DNA from: Bin87 sp965203195
Lineage (GTDB): Bacteria > Chloroflexota > Dehalococcoidia > Lucifugimonadales > UBA3495
Assembly: GCA_965203195.1 (NCBI GenBank)
Contig: OZ241860.1
Coordinates: 2,418,001 to 2,482,000, forward strand
Direction of reading: 5' to 3'
DNA length: 64,000 nucleotides
The notes beneath the pieces are model-generated. The model was not told the origin of the DNA. It did not search any database and saw nothing but the letters and a program-made list of their open reading frames with translations. Both the position numbers and the translations under genes were made by a program. Position 1 is the stretch's first letter, and each line of letters opens with the position of its first letter. Shown here in pieces: positions 25,150 to 33,670 of this stretch.

Positions 25150-25488
25150 ATGAAACTGCCCAACGCCGAAAACGCCTATATCCAGCCGGCGAAAATCTTG
25201 GCCTATTTACTGGCAAACGACCACCCCAAAGGCGGCGGCAAAGCCGGCTTCCTGGTCAGGTTTGGGTTCAGCCGTGAGCAATGGCAGACTTTGGAGCAGG
25301 CACTGCTGACTCATGGAGCCATCCACCCGGTTGCCGCCGCAAATGACACGCAATATGGCCCTGTGTTCATCATAGGCGGCGTTCTGGAAACGCCGGATGG
25401 GCGCAACCCCGGTATGCGAACCGTCTGGATGATTGATATTGGCAATGATGCGCCCCGGTTCGTTACGGCGTATCCGCTCGGGAGGTGA
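25150..25488 (+). CDS. DUF6883 domain protein
   Basis: 112 aa starting MKLPNAENAYIQPAKILAYLL. This matches the small DUF6883 family (KLPNAE at the N-terminus, HPKGGGKAGFLVRFGF, then TVWMIDIGNDAPRFVTAYPL), commonly paired with DUF4926 in toxin-antitoxin-like or mobile modules. It lies 23 bp after the nuclease gene; its stop overlaps the ribosome site of the following gene, so the two are translated together. No biochemical function is established. Confidence 0.75.
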   Translation: MKLPNAENAYIQPAKILAYLLANDHPKGGGKAGFLVRFGFSREQWQTLEQALLTHGAIHPVAAANDTQYGPVFIIGGVLETPDGRNPGMRTVWMIDIGNDAPRFVTAYPLGR

Positions 25489-25490
25489 AT

Positions 25491-26465
25491 ATGATTCGTG
25501 AACTTGACTTGGCCGCGCTCACGACAGACTTGCCGGAACATGGGCTGAAAGCCGGTGACATCGGCGCCGTCGTACACGTTCACCCCCCGGACTTGGCATA
25601 CATCGTTGAGTTTATATCCCCGGAAGGGAAAACGGTCGCTGTGGTTACCGTGGCGCGTGAGCAGGTCCGCCCCGCAACCGTGGATGAGCTTCCGCCGGAA
25701 ACTGTACGCTACGACCGCAACCCTGACGGCATCGCTCTTATCTCGCTGACCAACCCCGGGAAACGCAACGCGCTGTCCTCCGCCGTCCTGGACGCCTTGG
25801 CATGGCATCTGGACGAAATCGCCCACGACCCCGCCGCCCGCGTCGTCGTCATCCGATCCGAAGGCCCGGTATTCAGCTCCGGCCACGACCTCAACGAACT
25901 GCTCAACGGCAGCCCCGACGACTACGCCGCCGTCTTTGACGCCTGCACCCGCGTGATGGAAGCCATCCGCCTGCTGCCCAAGCCGGTCATCGCCCAGGTA
26001 CAGGGACTTGCCACCGCCGCCGGCTGCCAGCTGGTCGCCACCTGCGACATCGCCGTAGCTGCCGACACCGCCGCCTTTGCTACGCCGGGCGTCCAGATCG
26101 GCCTGTTCTGCACCACCCCTGGCGTGGCCGTAGCCCGCTCCGTGATGCCCAAAAAGGCGATGGAAATGCTGCTCACCGGCCGCCCCATATCGGCGCAGGA
26201 AGCCCTGGACTTCGGCCTCATCAGCCGCATCGCCCCGGCGGACGAGCTGGAAACGCAGACGATGGCACTGGCCCGCCACATCGCCTCGGCCAGCGCCCAC
26301 ACCCTGGCGCTGGGCAAGGCCGCTTTCTACCGCCAGATTGAAATGAACCGCCCCGACGCCTACCGCTTCGCCGGCAAGGTAATGGTGGACAACCTGCTGG
26401 CCGCCGACGCCAAAGAGGGCATCACCGCCTTCCTGGAAAAGCGACCGCCGGTCTGGACGACCTGA
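25491..26465 (+). CDS. DUF4926 domain fused to enoyl-CoA hydratase/isomerase
   Basis: 324 aa from ATG 25491, preceded by GGGAGG. Residues 1-63 are a complete DUF4926 module (MIRELDLAALTTDLPEHG, GAVVHVHPP, VAREQVRP), the usual partner of DUF6883. From about residue 72 the chain is a full crotonase-fold protein: RNPDGIALISLTNPGKRNAL, RSEGPVFSSGHDLNELL (first oxyanion-hole region), AQVQGLATAAGCQLVATCDI (second) and GLFCTTPG. No in-frame ATG lies at the junction; a GTG near 25680 could be the old hydratase start. The DUF6883-DUF4926 cassette seems to have landed in the 5' end of the hydratase gene and joined it in frame. Confidence 0.8.
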   Translation: MIRELDLAALTTDLPEHGLKAGDIGAVVHVHPPDLAYIVEFISPEGKTVAVVTVAREQVRPATVDELPPETVRYDRNPDGIALISLTNPGKRNALSSAVLDALAWHLDEIAHDPAARVVVIRSEGPVFSSGHDLNELLNGSPDDYAAVFDACTRVMEAIRLLPKPVIAQVQGLATAAGCQLVATCDIAVAADTAAFATPGVQIGLFCTTPGVAVARSVMPKKAMEMLLTGRPISAQEALDFGLISRIAPADELETQTMALARHIASASAHTLALGKAAFYRQIEMNRPDAYRFAGKVMVDNLLAADAKEGITAFLEKRPPVWTT

Positions 26466-26481
26466 TGGATGGAACCACCGA

Positions 26482-27081
26482 ATGATCGAATCTTTGGGGC
26501 AAATAATCCCGGAACGATGTACCGGGGATGAACCGCTGCCGGAAGGAGCAACGCTGCTCCATTTCTGGCAGTGGATGGGGTCTAACTTGGTCAGCAACAC
26601 CTTACGCGGCGCCCTCGGCGAATACCTGGTAGCGCTGGCCGTCGGCGCGGCGGATACCATGGACGGCGTTCAGGAGGAATGGGCGCCTTACGATGTCCAA
26701 TCACCCGACGGCGTCAAAATTGAGGTAAAAACCTCCGCCTACATCCAAACCTGGTATCAGCCCAAGTTGTACCCGCCGCGCTTTGACATCGCCCCCAGGA
26801 CGACTTGGGTGGCAGCGACGAATTCGTGGACTACTGAAAAGAAACGCTGGGCCGACGTCTACGTATTTTGCCTGCACCACTGCCAGGACCAGAGCGCCGT
26901 CAATCCGCTGGACTTGTCGCAATGGACTTTTTACATCCTGCCTACGATAACGCTTGACCGCGCCGTAGGCAGCCAGCGGTCTATCGGCATCAGCAGCTTG
27001 CAACGGATTGGCGCCAGGCCCGTAACTTTCGACGGTCTATGTCCGGCCATCGCTGCGGCGTACAATGACGGCAAACCCTGA
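26482..27081 (+). CDS. PD-(D/E)XK nuclease-like protein
   Basis: 199 aa. The core reads RGALGEYLVALAVG (first Glu), then YDVQSPDGVKIEVKTSAYIQTW, which gives D-x(n)-E-V-K, the active-site pattern of PD-(D/E)XK endonucleases. It continues as a mixed alpha/beta domain (WADVYVFCLHH, WTFYILPT). The family is one of several short uncharacterised restriction-like nucleases. It starts 16 bp after the fused hydratase, so it is probably in the same transcript and belongs to the defence-like segment begun at 23381. The target is unknown. Confidence 0.7.
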   Translation: MIESLGQIIPERCTGDEPLPEGATLLHFWQWMGSNLVSNTLRGALGEYLVALAVGAADTMDGVQEEWAPYDVQSPDGVKIEVKTSAYIQTWYQPKLYPPRFDIAPRTTWVAATNSWTTEKKRWADVYVFCLHHCQDQSAVNPLDLSQWTFYILPTITLDRAVGSQRSIGISSLQRIGARPVTFDGLCPAIAAAYNDGKP

Positions 27082-27119
27082 TCCAGCATCACCCCCGCAA
27101 CCGCAACACGGAGCTTTAA

Positions 27120-27641
27120 ATGACCGCCCTGCAAAACTTCATCAAGGAATGTTTCGACAACAACTGGGAATGGCTCGTCCGCTATGTGGACGGCCTTACC
27201 CAGGCCGAAATCGAGTTCGTCCCCAACGAGCAGTGCCATTCCATCGGCTTCATCGTCTGGCACTACGGGCGCGCCCTGGATATGTGGGTGCAGTCGCTGG
27301 CCAAGCGCGAGCCGCAGCTCTACGAACAGGGCTGGGCGGAACGGCTGGGCTTCGCCCCGGAACCGATGAACGTCGGCTTCGGCTACACCGTGGACGACCT
27401 CGCCCGCTGGCCCTGCCCCGACAAGGCCCTGCTGATGGAATACGCCGATGCCGCCCGCAACAACCTGCTGGAGTTCCTGGCGCAGCATAGCGACGACGCC
27501 ATCGTCAGCGTCACAATGACCAACCGCCGGGGCGAAACCATCGCCCTAGCCGATATGTTCCGTATGCTCATCTGGGAAATCAACCAGCACGGCGGGCAAG
27601 CGGGCTACCTGCGCGGAATGCAACGCGGCCTGAACCAGTAA
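27120..27641 (+). CDS. DinB-family protein
   Basis: 173 aa; GGAG precedes ATG 27120. It is a four-helix DinB/YfiT-like metal-binding fold. Likely His ligands are in IVWHYGRALD and in NQHGGQAGYLRGMQ near the C-terminus. Members are thiol-dependent transferases or hydrolases (bacillithiol/mycothiol type), but many are uncharacterised. It is the last gene before a convergent terminator pair. Confidence 0.8.
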   Translation: MTALQNFIKECFDNNWEWLVRYVDGLTQAEIEFVPNEQCHSIGFIVWHYGRALDMWVQSLAKREPQLYEQGWAERLGFAPEPMNVGFGYTVDDLARWPCPDKALLMEYADAARNNLLEFLAQHSDDAIVSVTMTNRRGETIALADMFRMLIWEINQHGGQAGYLRGMQRGLNQ

Positions 27642-27673
27642 CCCGGCGGCGTCCGGGCCGCGCCGGAGGCAAC

Positions 27674-27756
27674 GGCGACGGCTGTCAAACAGCTGCCGCC
27701 GCCCCTTGCTTGACTGTGCCGGTTGCCGCTGGCGCGTCGCCTTGAGACGCGCCAGC
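27674..27756. terminator. Two hairpins between convergent genes
   Basis: GGCGACGGCTGT/ACAGCTGCCGCC (27674-27700, loop CAA) and a perfect 11-bp stem GCTGGCGCGTC/GACGCGCCAGC (27728-27756, loop 7). They sit between the DinB stop and the stop of the convergent ABC binding-protein gene. U-tracts are weak on both strands. Confidence 0.6.
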
Positions 27757-27772
27757 GCGTCAGCGCCCTACA

Positions 27773-29629
27773 CTATTGCGCCGCCTTGGCGTACTCCAGA
27801 TGCCCGAACACCCCCGTCAGGCTGCCGAACTGGTACTCCGCAACCTCATCGGGGTTCACCACCAGCGTGGAACGGATGTTGACGATGGGGATCGTGCGGT
27901 AGGTGTCATAAATGTCGTCGCCCATCCGCATAATCAGCCGGTCCCGTTCCGCCTGGTCCGTCTCCTCCAGCAGCGCCTCGTAGGTTTCGTCATACAGCGG
28001 GTCTTCCACATAGATGACGCCGCCGTTGGGCAGCCCCGTTTCCGGGTTGATGTCGCCCGTGTAGTAGTAGATGCGCGCGTTGGCGTTGATCTGCCGGATG
28101 GTCTGGCGCACCGGCAGGATGAAGTGGGCATCATGCTGGTCCCGGAAAGCGTCCAGCGCCCGCGCGAACTCCACCTCCACCAGCTCTACATCAATGCCGA
28201 TGTCCTCAAAAGACTGGGCCACCGTCTGCGCCACCTCAATCGTCTCCGGCAATCCGGGCAGGCTGCTCTGCCAAACCTCCATTTGGAAACGGTCCTGCCC
28301 GTTGTCGCCGGGGAAACCGGCCTGATCCAGCAGCAGCTTCGCCTGTTCCGGGTCGTACCCGTACTTTTCGTCAAACTCGTCCGCCCAGCGGGGGTTCCAG
28401 CCTTCCAGCGAATCGTGGAAGATGGTGTTGTACATCGGCTCGCCGCGCCCCTTGAACAGCTCGTTGATAATCTGCTCCCGGTTGATGGCGCGGTTGAGGG
28501 CATGACGCACCAGTACGCCGGTTTCGCCGGGAGCGTTCCAGGGTTCCGTGTCCGGGTTCCAGTTCACCTGGCTGGCGTAATACTGGCCCAGCGGCAGAAT
28601 GGTCAGCCCCACCGACGGCAGCGGACTTTCAAAGACTTCCATCCCATCGTCCACTGCCTGCTGGTGCAGCACCTTGGGCACGTCCACCATATTGGCCTCG
28701 CCGGTGAGCAGCATCGCCAGGCGGGTCAAATCCTCCGGCGCCGTGGTAATCCGCAGCCGCTGGAACTCCGGGTTCACCCGCCAGTGGTCATAGGGAACGG
28801 CTTCGTATTCGGTGAATTCCTTCAGCTCCCGGCGCGCGAACTGGTAGGCCCCGGTGCCGGCCGGCCCGCTCTCAAACATGGCGTCGCCCTCGGCTTCGTG
28901 CTGCGCCGAACTGCGCACGGCGGCGCAAGGCACCACCAGAATGTTGAACCACCAGGACGCCACATCCACCTGTGGCTGCGCCAGATCCATCCGGAAAGTG
29001 TAGTCGTCAATCACTTCCATATTCCCGGCTTCAATCATTTCGGTCATGGAATCGGTGCCCATAAACCGCTTCAGCGGCGCCTTGCAGCCCGCCAGCGGGT
29101 CCGACATCTGCTGGTCAATGGTCAGGATGACATCCTTGACCGTGAAATCCCCATGTCCGAAGTGGAACTGCACGCCCTCTTGCAGCCGGAAGGTGTACTC
29201 GCTGGCGTCGGGGCTGATGTCCCATTCTTTCGCCAGCTGGGGCAGGATGGTGGACACGCCCGTCTCCGGCGATATGGTAGTCAGGTTTTCCCACATCGGG
29301 CGGAAGGGCAGATGCCCGCTGCTGGTCGCCAGCCAGGGATAGAAAGTATCCTGCGGCAGCGGCGTCACCGCCAGGTGCAGCATCACATCGGACGCGGCCT
29401 CCTGGGGCATTGCCGTCGGCCGCGGCGTGGCCGTAGCCGCCGAAGCGTCCCCGGAACCGGACGGGGCCGCCGTCGTGGCGGTAGCCGCCGCCGGCGCGGC
29501 CCCGCCGCTACCGCTGTCGGCCGGCTGAGTTGCGGTGGAACCCCCGCAAGCGGCCGCCAGCGCCAGCAGCGACATCATCACAAGCAACAGGGCAGCGCGA
29601 ACCGGGCGGTAAATGCGACGAACTGTCAT
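27773..29629 (-). CDS. ABC transporter substrate-binding lipoprotein, peptide/nickel type (SBP_bac_5)
   Basis: 618 aa; AAGGAGG precedes ATG 29629. Signal peptide and lipobox (LLALAAACGG) give a lipid anchor, followed by a Ser/Ala/Thr-rich linker. The rest is a family 5 solute-binding protein: YTFRLQEGVQFHFG (the SBP_bac_5 signature region), DPLAGCKAPLKRFMG, VRHALNRAINREQIINELF, YDPEQAKLLLDQAGFPG. Such proteins bring oligopeptides, glycosides or nickel to a Dpp/Opp-type permease, but no permease or ATPase gene is adjacent. It is transcribed from the promoter at 29684-29712. Confidence 0.92.
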   Translation of the reverse strand: MTVRRIYRPVRAALLLVMMSLLALAAACGGSTATQPADSGSGGAAPAAATATTAAPSGSGDASAATATPRPTAMPQEAASDVMLHLAVTPLPQDTFYPWLATSSGHLPFRPMWENLTTISPETGVSTILPQLAKEWDISPDASEYTFRLQEGVQFHFGHGDFTVKDVILTIDQQMSDPLAGCKAPLKRFMGTDSMTEMIEAGNMEVIDDYTFRMDLAQPQVDVASWWFNILVVPCAAVRSSAQHEAEGDAMFESGPAGTGAYQFARRELKEFTEYEAVPYDHWRVNPEFQRLRITTAPEDLTRLAMLLTGEANMVDVPKVLHQQAVDDGMEVFESPLPSVGLTILPLGQYYASQVNWNPDTEPWNAPGETGVLVRHALNRAINREQIINELFKGRGEPMYNTIFHDSLEGWNPRWADEFDEKYGYDPEQAKLLLDQAGFPGDNGQDRFQMEVWQSSLPGLPETIEVAQTVAQSFEDIGIDVELVEVEFARALDAFRDQHDAHFILPVRQTIRQINANARIYYYTGDINPETGLPNGGVIYVEDPLYDETYEALLEETDQAERDRLIMRMGDDIYDTYRTIPIVNIRSTLVVNPDEVAEYQFGSLTGVFGHLEYAKAAQ

Positions 29630-29683
29630 TCTGACACCTCCTTCATCTGTTGAGCCTCGGGCAGTCCGGCCCCTTGCCGCCCA

Positions 29684-29712
29684 ACATTAGCGCCGGCAAT
29701 TTATAATGTCAA
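29684..29712 (-). promoter_or_regulatory. Promoter of the peptide-binding lipoprotein gene
   Basis: TTGACA (29707-29712) and TAATGT (29684-29689) are 17 bp apart on the minus strand. The AT-rich patch (29700-29735) also carries two plus-strand TATAAT-like boxes that could serve cobQ, but no good -35 goes with them. The rest of the gap 29736-29986 shows no riboswitch that I can recognise. Confidence 0.7.
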
Positions 29713-29986
29713 TTATCAATTATGATGATATAATGCCGGCGGCAGCATTACACCGCTCTGGGCGCATTTCCGGCCGTCTGCGCCGCGCCGGCGCGCCATC
29801 CTCGCCACCCCGACCCGAATTATGCCGCCGCCGTTCCGACCGACGCCGGAATCCGGCCCCTTTGGGGGGCCAATCATCCGCCCGTTTGTGGTTTAATGCG
29901 CTTGGCCCAATTGCGCCCGGCAGCGGAGCGGCGTTTGACGCGCCGCCCGAAACCGACCGAACCGGATTTGAGATTTGAGGCGATTG

Positions 29987-31579
29987 ATGAGCAGTTCCCC
30001 GAACACCAGGGACGGGTTATCGTCCCCGGCCGGCCGCGTCCTGATGGTGCAAGGCACGGCGTCTCATGTGGGCAAAAGCGTGCTGGTGTCGGCGTTGTGC
30101 CGGATCCTGCGGCAGGACGGGTTCCGCGTGGCGCCCTTCAAGGCGCAGAATATGTCCAACAACTCCTATGTGACCCCCGACGGCGGCGAAATCGGCCGTG
30201 CCCAAGCCGTCCAGGCCGAAGCCGCCGGCGTGGACGCCCGCGTGGAAATGAACCCCGTCCTGCTCAAACCGGAAGCCGACAGCCACGCCCAGGTGGTGCT
30301 GATGGGCCGCCCCCTCACCTCCGCGCGGGCCCGTGATTACTTCGACCTCAAGGCTACCCTGTGGGCCTCCGTAGCCCGGTCACTGGACGCCTTGCGCCGC
30401 CAGTACGATGTGGTCGTCATTGAAGGCGCCGGCAGCCCCGCCGAAATCAACCTCAAAGCCACCGAAATCGTCAATATGCGCGTCGCCCTTCACGCCGCCG
30501 CCCCGGTGCTGCTCTGCGGCGACATCGACCGGGGCGGCGTGTTCGCCGCGCTGGTCGGCACCCTGCAACTGCTGGACGAAGCCGAGCGGAACACCGTCAA
30601 GGCGCTGCTGATCAACAAGTTCCGCGGCGATGTTTCTCTGCTCGCCGACGGCCTCGTGTGGCTGGAAAACTACACCGGCAAGCCCGTGGCCGGCGTCATC
30701 CACCACTTCCGCGACATCCACATCCCCGAGGAGGATTCCGTAGCCCTGGATCTGCCGCCGCCGGCGTCAGCCGCCGCCGTACTGGACGTAGCCGTGATCC
30801 AGGTACCGCACATCTCCAACTTTGACGACTTTGACCCCCTGGCCCGGGAGCCCGGCGTGTCCCTGCGTTATGTGCAGCGCGGCGACCGCCTGGGCCGGCC
30901 CGATCTGATTATCCTGCCCGGCAGCAAAACCACTATACCCGACCTGCTCTGGATGGCGCAACAGGGCCTGTCGCCCGCCATCGCCGCCGCTTTCGGGCAA
31001 GGCGCCGCGGTCATCGGCATCTGCGGCGGCTACCAGATGCTGGGGCAGACGCTGTACGACCCGGACGGCGTGGAGTCGTCCGTGCCTTGCGCCGAAGGCC
31101 TGGGTCTGCTGCCCCTGACCACTACCTTTGCCGGCGTCAAAGAGACCCACCGGGTGCGGGCGGCGGTGCGCTCCGAAGCCGCCCGCCCCGGCAGTCTGCT
31201 GGCCGGCGCCGGCGGCGAAACCGTGGCCGGGTACGAAATACATATGGGGCGCACTACCGCCACTGCCCGCGCCGGCGTCATACCCGCCTTTGCCCTTTCC
31301 GACCGCGCCGATGCCCCGGTTACGCCTGACACGGCGCTGGACGGGGCCGTGGACGAAACGGGCCGCGTCTTGGGAACCTACATTCACGGCCTGCTGCACA
31401 ACGCCGGCGTGCGCCGCGCCCTGCTGCGGGAACTGGCCCGGCGCAAGGGCGTGGCCCTGCCGGATGGCGGCGCCGACATCGCCCGCGACCGGGAATACGA
31501 CCGCCTGGCCGACTGGGTGCGCCACAGCCTGCGGATGGAGCTGGTGTACGAAATGACCGGCCTGGCCCCGGCGCAGTAG
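29987..31579 (+). CDS. cobQ: Cobyric acid synthase (CobQ/CbiP)
   Basis: 530 aa from ATG 29987, with GAGG just upstream; a TTG at 29975 is an alternative. It performs four ATP- and glutamine-dependent amidations of adenosylcobyrinic a,c-diamide. N-terminal ATPase motifs: GTASHVGKSVLVSALCRILR, PFKAQNMSNNSYVTPDGGEIGRAQ and VVIEGAGSPAEINL. The C-terminal glutaminase has GICGGYQMLGQ (nucleophilic Cys) and TYIHGLLHN (catalytic His). The length is slightly above average. It heads a cobalamin cluster with cobU and pduX. No B12 riboswitch box is visible upstream. Confidence 0.96.
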   Translation: MSSSPNTRDGLSSPAGRVLMVQGTASHVGKSVLVSALCRILRQDGFRVAPFKAQNMSNNSYVTPDGGEIGRAQAVQAEAAGVDARVEMNPVLLKPEADSHAQVVLMGRPLTSARARDYFDLKATLWASVARSLDALRRQYDVVVIEGAGSPAEINLKATEIVNMRVALHAAAPVLLCGDIDRGGVFAALVGTLQLLDEAERNTVKALLINKFRGDVSLLADGLVWLENYTGKPVAGVIHHFRDIHIPEEDSVALDLPPPASAAAVLDVAVIQVPHISNFDDFDPLAREPGVSLRYVQRGDRLGRPDLIILPGSKTTIPDLLWMAQQGLSPAIAAAFGQGAAVIGICGGYQMLGQTLYDPDGVESSVPCAEGLGLLPLTTTFAGVKETHRVRAAVRSEAARPGSLLAGAGGETVAGYEIHMGRTTATARAGVIPAFALSDRADAPVTPDTALDGAVDETGRVLGTYIHGLLHNAGVRRALLRELARRKGVALPDGGADIARDREYDRLADWVRHSLRMELVYEMTGLAPAQ

Positions 31580-31613
31580 AGGCAACGATAACGGCAACGG
31601 ATGCGGATGCGGT

Positions 31614-32228
31614 ATGAGTACGAGCACGAGTAGGGGCGGCATTCACCTGATACTGGGCGGCATCCGCTCCGGCAAAAGCGCCTACGCCGAAAGATTGGCG
31701 GCAGCGGCGGCGGAACCGGCGGTGCCGCCGCGTCCGGTCATCTACATCGCCACCGGCGTTGCTGTTGACGATGCTATGGCGGCGCGCATCCGCCGTCACC
31801 GGGAACGCCGCCCGGCGCGCTGGCAGACCATCGAAGCGCCATTGAATCCAGTGGGCGGGCTGCGGGAAGCGCATCAGGCGGCGGCAGTACCGGAGCCGGC
31901 GTCAGCGCCGCCGCCACTGGTTCTGCTGGATTCCCTGGACGGCTGGGTGTCCAACCTGCTGCTGGAACACGAGGGCACGCCGGCGGCGGAGCTGGAGGCG
32001 CGGGTGGTGGGCGCGGCGTGGCGTTTTGCGGCTTTCGTGGGGGAGCTGCCGGCCGATGCTATCATTGTGAGCAGCGAGGTGGGGCATTCTCCGGTGGCGA
32101 CATCCGCCCTGGGGCGGCAGTTCCAGGATCTGCTGGGCATAACCAACCAGGCCATGGCCATCGCCGCCGACCGGGTTACGCTGGTGGTGGCCGGCATCCC
32201 CATGCCGCTGAAACCCGCCGGCGGCTGA
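31614..32228 (+). CDS. cobU: Adenosylcobinamide kinase / guanylyltransferase (CobU/CobP)
   Basis: 204 aa. It phosphorylates adenosylcobinamide and transfers GMP to it during nucleotide-loop assembly. Visible: P-loop LILGGIRSGKSAYAERLA, then YIATGVAVDDAMAARIRRHRERRP, LVLLDSLDGWVSNLL and IIVSSEVGHSPVATSALGRQFQDLLGITNQ, all in CobU order. The length is standard. It follows cobQ by 34 bp in the same direction. Confidence 0.95.
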   Translation: MSTSTSRGGIHLILGGIRSGKSAYAERLAAAAAEPAVPPRPVIYIATGVAVDDAMAARIRRHRERRPARWQTIEAPLNPVGGLREAHQAAAVPEPASAPPPLVLLDSLDGWVSNLLLEHEGTPAAELEARVVGAAWRFAAFVGELPADAIIVSSEVGHSPVATSALGRQFQDLLGITNQAMAIAADRVTLVVAGIPMPLKPAGG

Positions 32229-32278
32229 CCCGCCCGGTCGGCAATGCGCGATGGGGCATATGATAGCCCATAATATCA

Positions 32279-32308
32279 TGCACCGTAATCTGATGCACCG
32301 TAATCTGA
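32279..32308. repeat. 15-bp tandem repeat (two copies)
   Basis: TGCACCGTAATCTGA occurs twice head to tail, followed by TACAATTGACG. It lies between cobU and the small ORF at 32390. Confidence 0.8.
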
Positions 32309-32389
32309 TACAATTGACGCGCAAGGCGGATTGGTCAAATCCGTCCAACCAATGGCCGTAGGATCGCCGCCCCAAAAGGACGCCGCAAT

Positions 32390-32554
32390 ATGGAAACGAC
32401 GAACGACGAGCGCATCCGGCCGACCGTCCAGCAGCTGCAACGCCTTCGCCGTACCGAGGCCAAATCGCAAAAAGCGCTGGCTGATTTCCTGGACGCCTAT
32501 CCCGCACTGAAGCGGCACGTTGAGCAGAATTACCGTGAACCGCAGGCATCATAG
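32390..32554 (+). CDS. Small hypothetical protein (54 aa)
   Basis: 54 aa starting METTNDERIRPTVQQLQRLR, with AAGGA upstream of ATG 32390. Helical, charged and without Cys. It lies between cobU and pduX on the same strand. No family is recognised. The ribosome site, the absence of an overlapping real gene, and amphipathic spacing (LADFLDAYPALKRHVEQN) support it as a gene. Confidence 0.5.
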   Translation: METTNDERIRPTVQQLQRLRRTEAKSQKALADFLDAYPALKRHVEQNYREPQAS

Positions 32555-32637
32555 CGAACCGGCTGGCAAGGCAGTTGGGCCGGGCGCGATGGCGGCAAGG
32601 CAAACGAAAGAACCGGGGTAGCCACGGAGTTTCGGCA

Positions 32638-33654
32638 TTGACCCACGAAAACCCGGTCCCTAACCGGCGCATTTTAGGCAAGCCCTCCGGCTATCTCATC
32701 GGGCGGGCCACCGCCCAGGCTCCCGCCACCTGCGGGGAGCTGGTGCAGGGAATGACCGGCGGGGCGGATTTTCTGGTCACCTGCCCCATCAACCAGTTCG
32801 CCGGCGCTACCGTGACCCTGCGGGCCGGCGACGGCGCGGGCCGCCAGTGCCGGGACAATGGCAGTAGCAGTGGCGACGCCGATTCGGACGCCGACGAGGC
32901 CGCGGTGCGCGGCGTGGCGCATCGCCCCAAAACCCGCCGGGCCGTAGCGCTGGCGCTGCCCGAAATCGCCCGGCGCGCCGGCATTGCCGCCCCCCTGCGG
33001 GCCGAGGTCTCGCTGACCGGGGCCATTCCCGCCGGCAAGGGGATGGGCAGCAGTAGCGCCGACATCGCCGCCGCCGTGGCCGCCGCCGGCCTGGCGGCGG
33101 GCTGCCCGCTGCCGCCGGCGGACATCGCCCGCATCGCCCTGTCGGTAGAACCTACGGACGGCGTAATGTTCCCCGGCATCGCGCTGTTTGACCACCGCCG
33201 GGGGCGCATCGCCGAGTCCCTGGGGCCGCCGCCGCCTATGGAGGCCATCGTCATTGACCGGGGCGGGCAGGTGGACACGCTGGCTTTCAACGCCGTGGAC
33301 CGCGCCGCGCAATGGTCGGCGGTGGCCGACCGCACCGAAGCCGCTCTGGAGCTGGTGCGCGCCGGCGTGCGGCGGCAGGACGCCGGCCTCATCGGGCGGG
33401 GGGCAACGGTCAGCGCGCGGGCCGGGCGGCCGCCGGACGCCGCCGACTGGGTGGAACGGGCCATCGGGCTGGCCGAGGACATTGGCGCCGCCGGCGTCAA
33501 TGTGGCCCACAGCGGGACAGTCATCGGCATCCTGCTGGACGCCCGCCGCCGCCAAAGCAAGCCGGCCTACCGGCGGGCAGTGGCGGAGTTCGGAGACGCG
33601 GAAAGTGTGCGGCACTTCCGGGTAATCGGCGGCGGCGTGCGGCTGGCCGCCTGA
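32638..33654 (+). CDS. pduX: L-threonine kinase, GHMP family (PduX-like)
   Basis: 338 aa from a TTG start at 32638, with GGAG upstream; the frame above is not similar to the family. PduX makes L-threonine O-3-phosphate, precursor of the aminopropanol arm of cobalamin. The PduX signature PATCGELVQGMTGG is near residue 27. The GHMP ATP-binding motif GAIPAGKGMGSSSADIAAA is at about residue 140. The C-terminal GHMP region contains AGVNVAHSGTVIGIL. A Gly/Ser/Asp-rich insert (about residues 75-95) is extra. Neighbours cobQ and cobU support the assignment. Confidence 0.9.
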   Translation: MTHENPVPNRRILGKPSGYLIGRATAQAPATCGELVQGMTGGADFLVTCPINQFAGATVTLRAGDGAGRQCRDNGSSSGDADSDADEAAVRGVAHRPKTRRAVALALPEIARRAGIAAPLRAEVSLTGAIPAGKGMGSSSADIAAAVAAAGLAAGCPLPPADIARIALSVEPTDGVMFPGIALFDHRRGRIAESLGPPPPMEAIVIDRGGQVDTLAFNAVDRAAQWSAVADRTEAALELVRAGVRRQDAGLIGRGATVSARAGRPPDAADWVERAIGLAEDIGAAGVNVAHSGTVIGILLDARRRQSKPAYRRAVAEFGDAESVRHFRVIGGGVRLAA

Positions 33655-33670
33655 TAAGCCGGCGCTGGGC

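Noticed and set aside
27776..29653. A 625-codon open frame on the plus strand opposite the peptide-binding lipoprotein gene
   Set aside because: Antisense shadow: the minus-strand gene has a signal peptide, lipobox, ribosome site and promoter; the plus frame has none.
29713..29986. Cobalamin riboswitch upstream of cobQ
   Set aside because: No B12-box or matching core sequence can be found.
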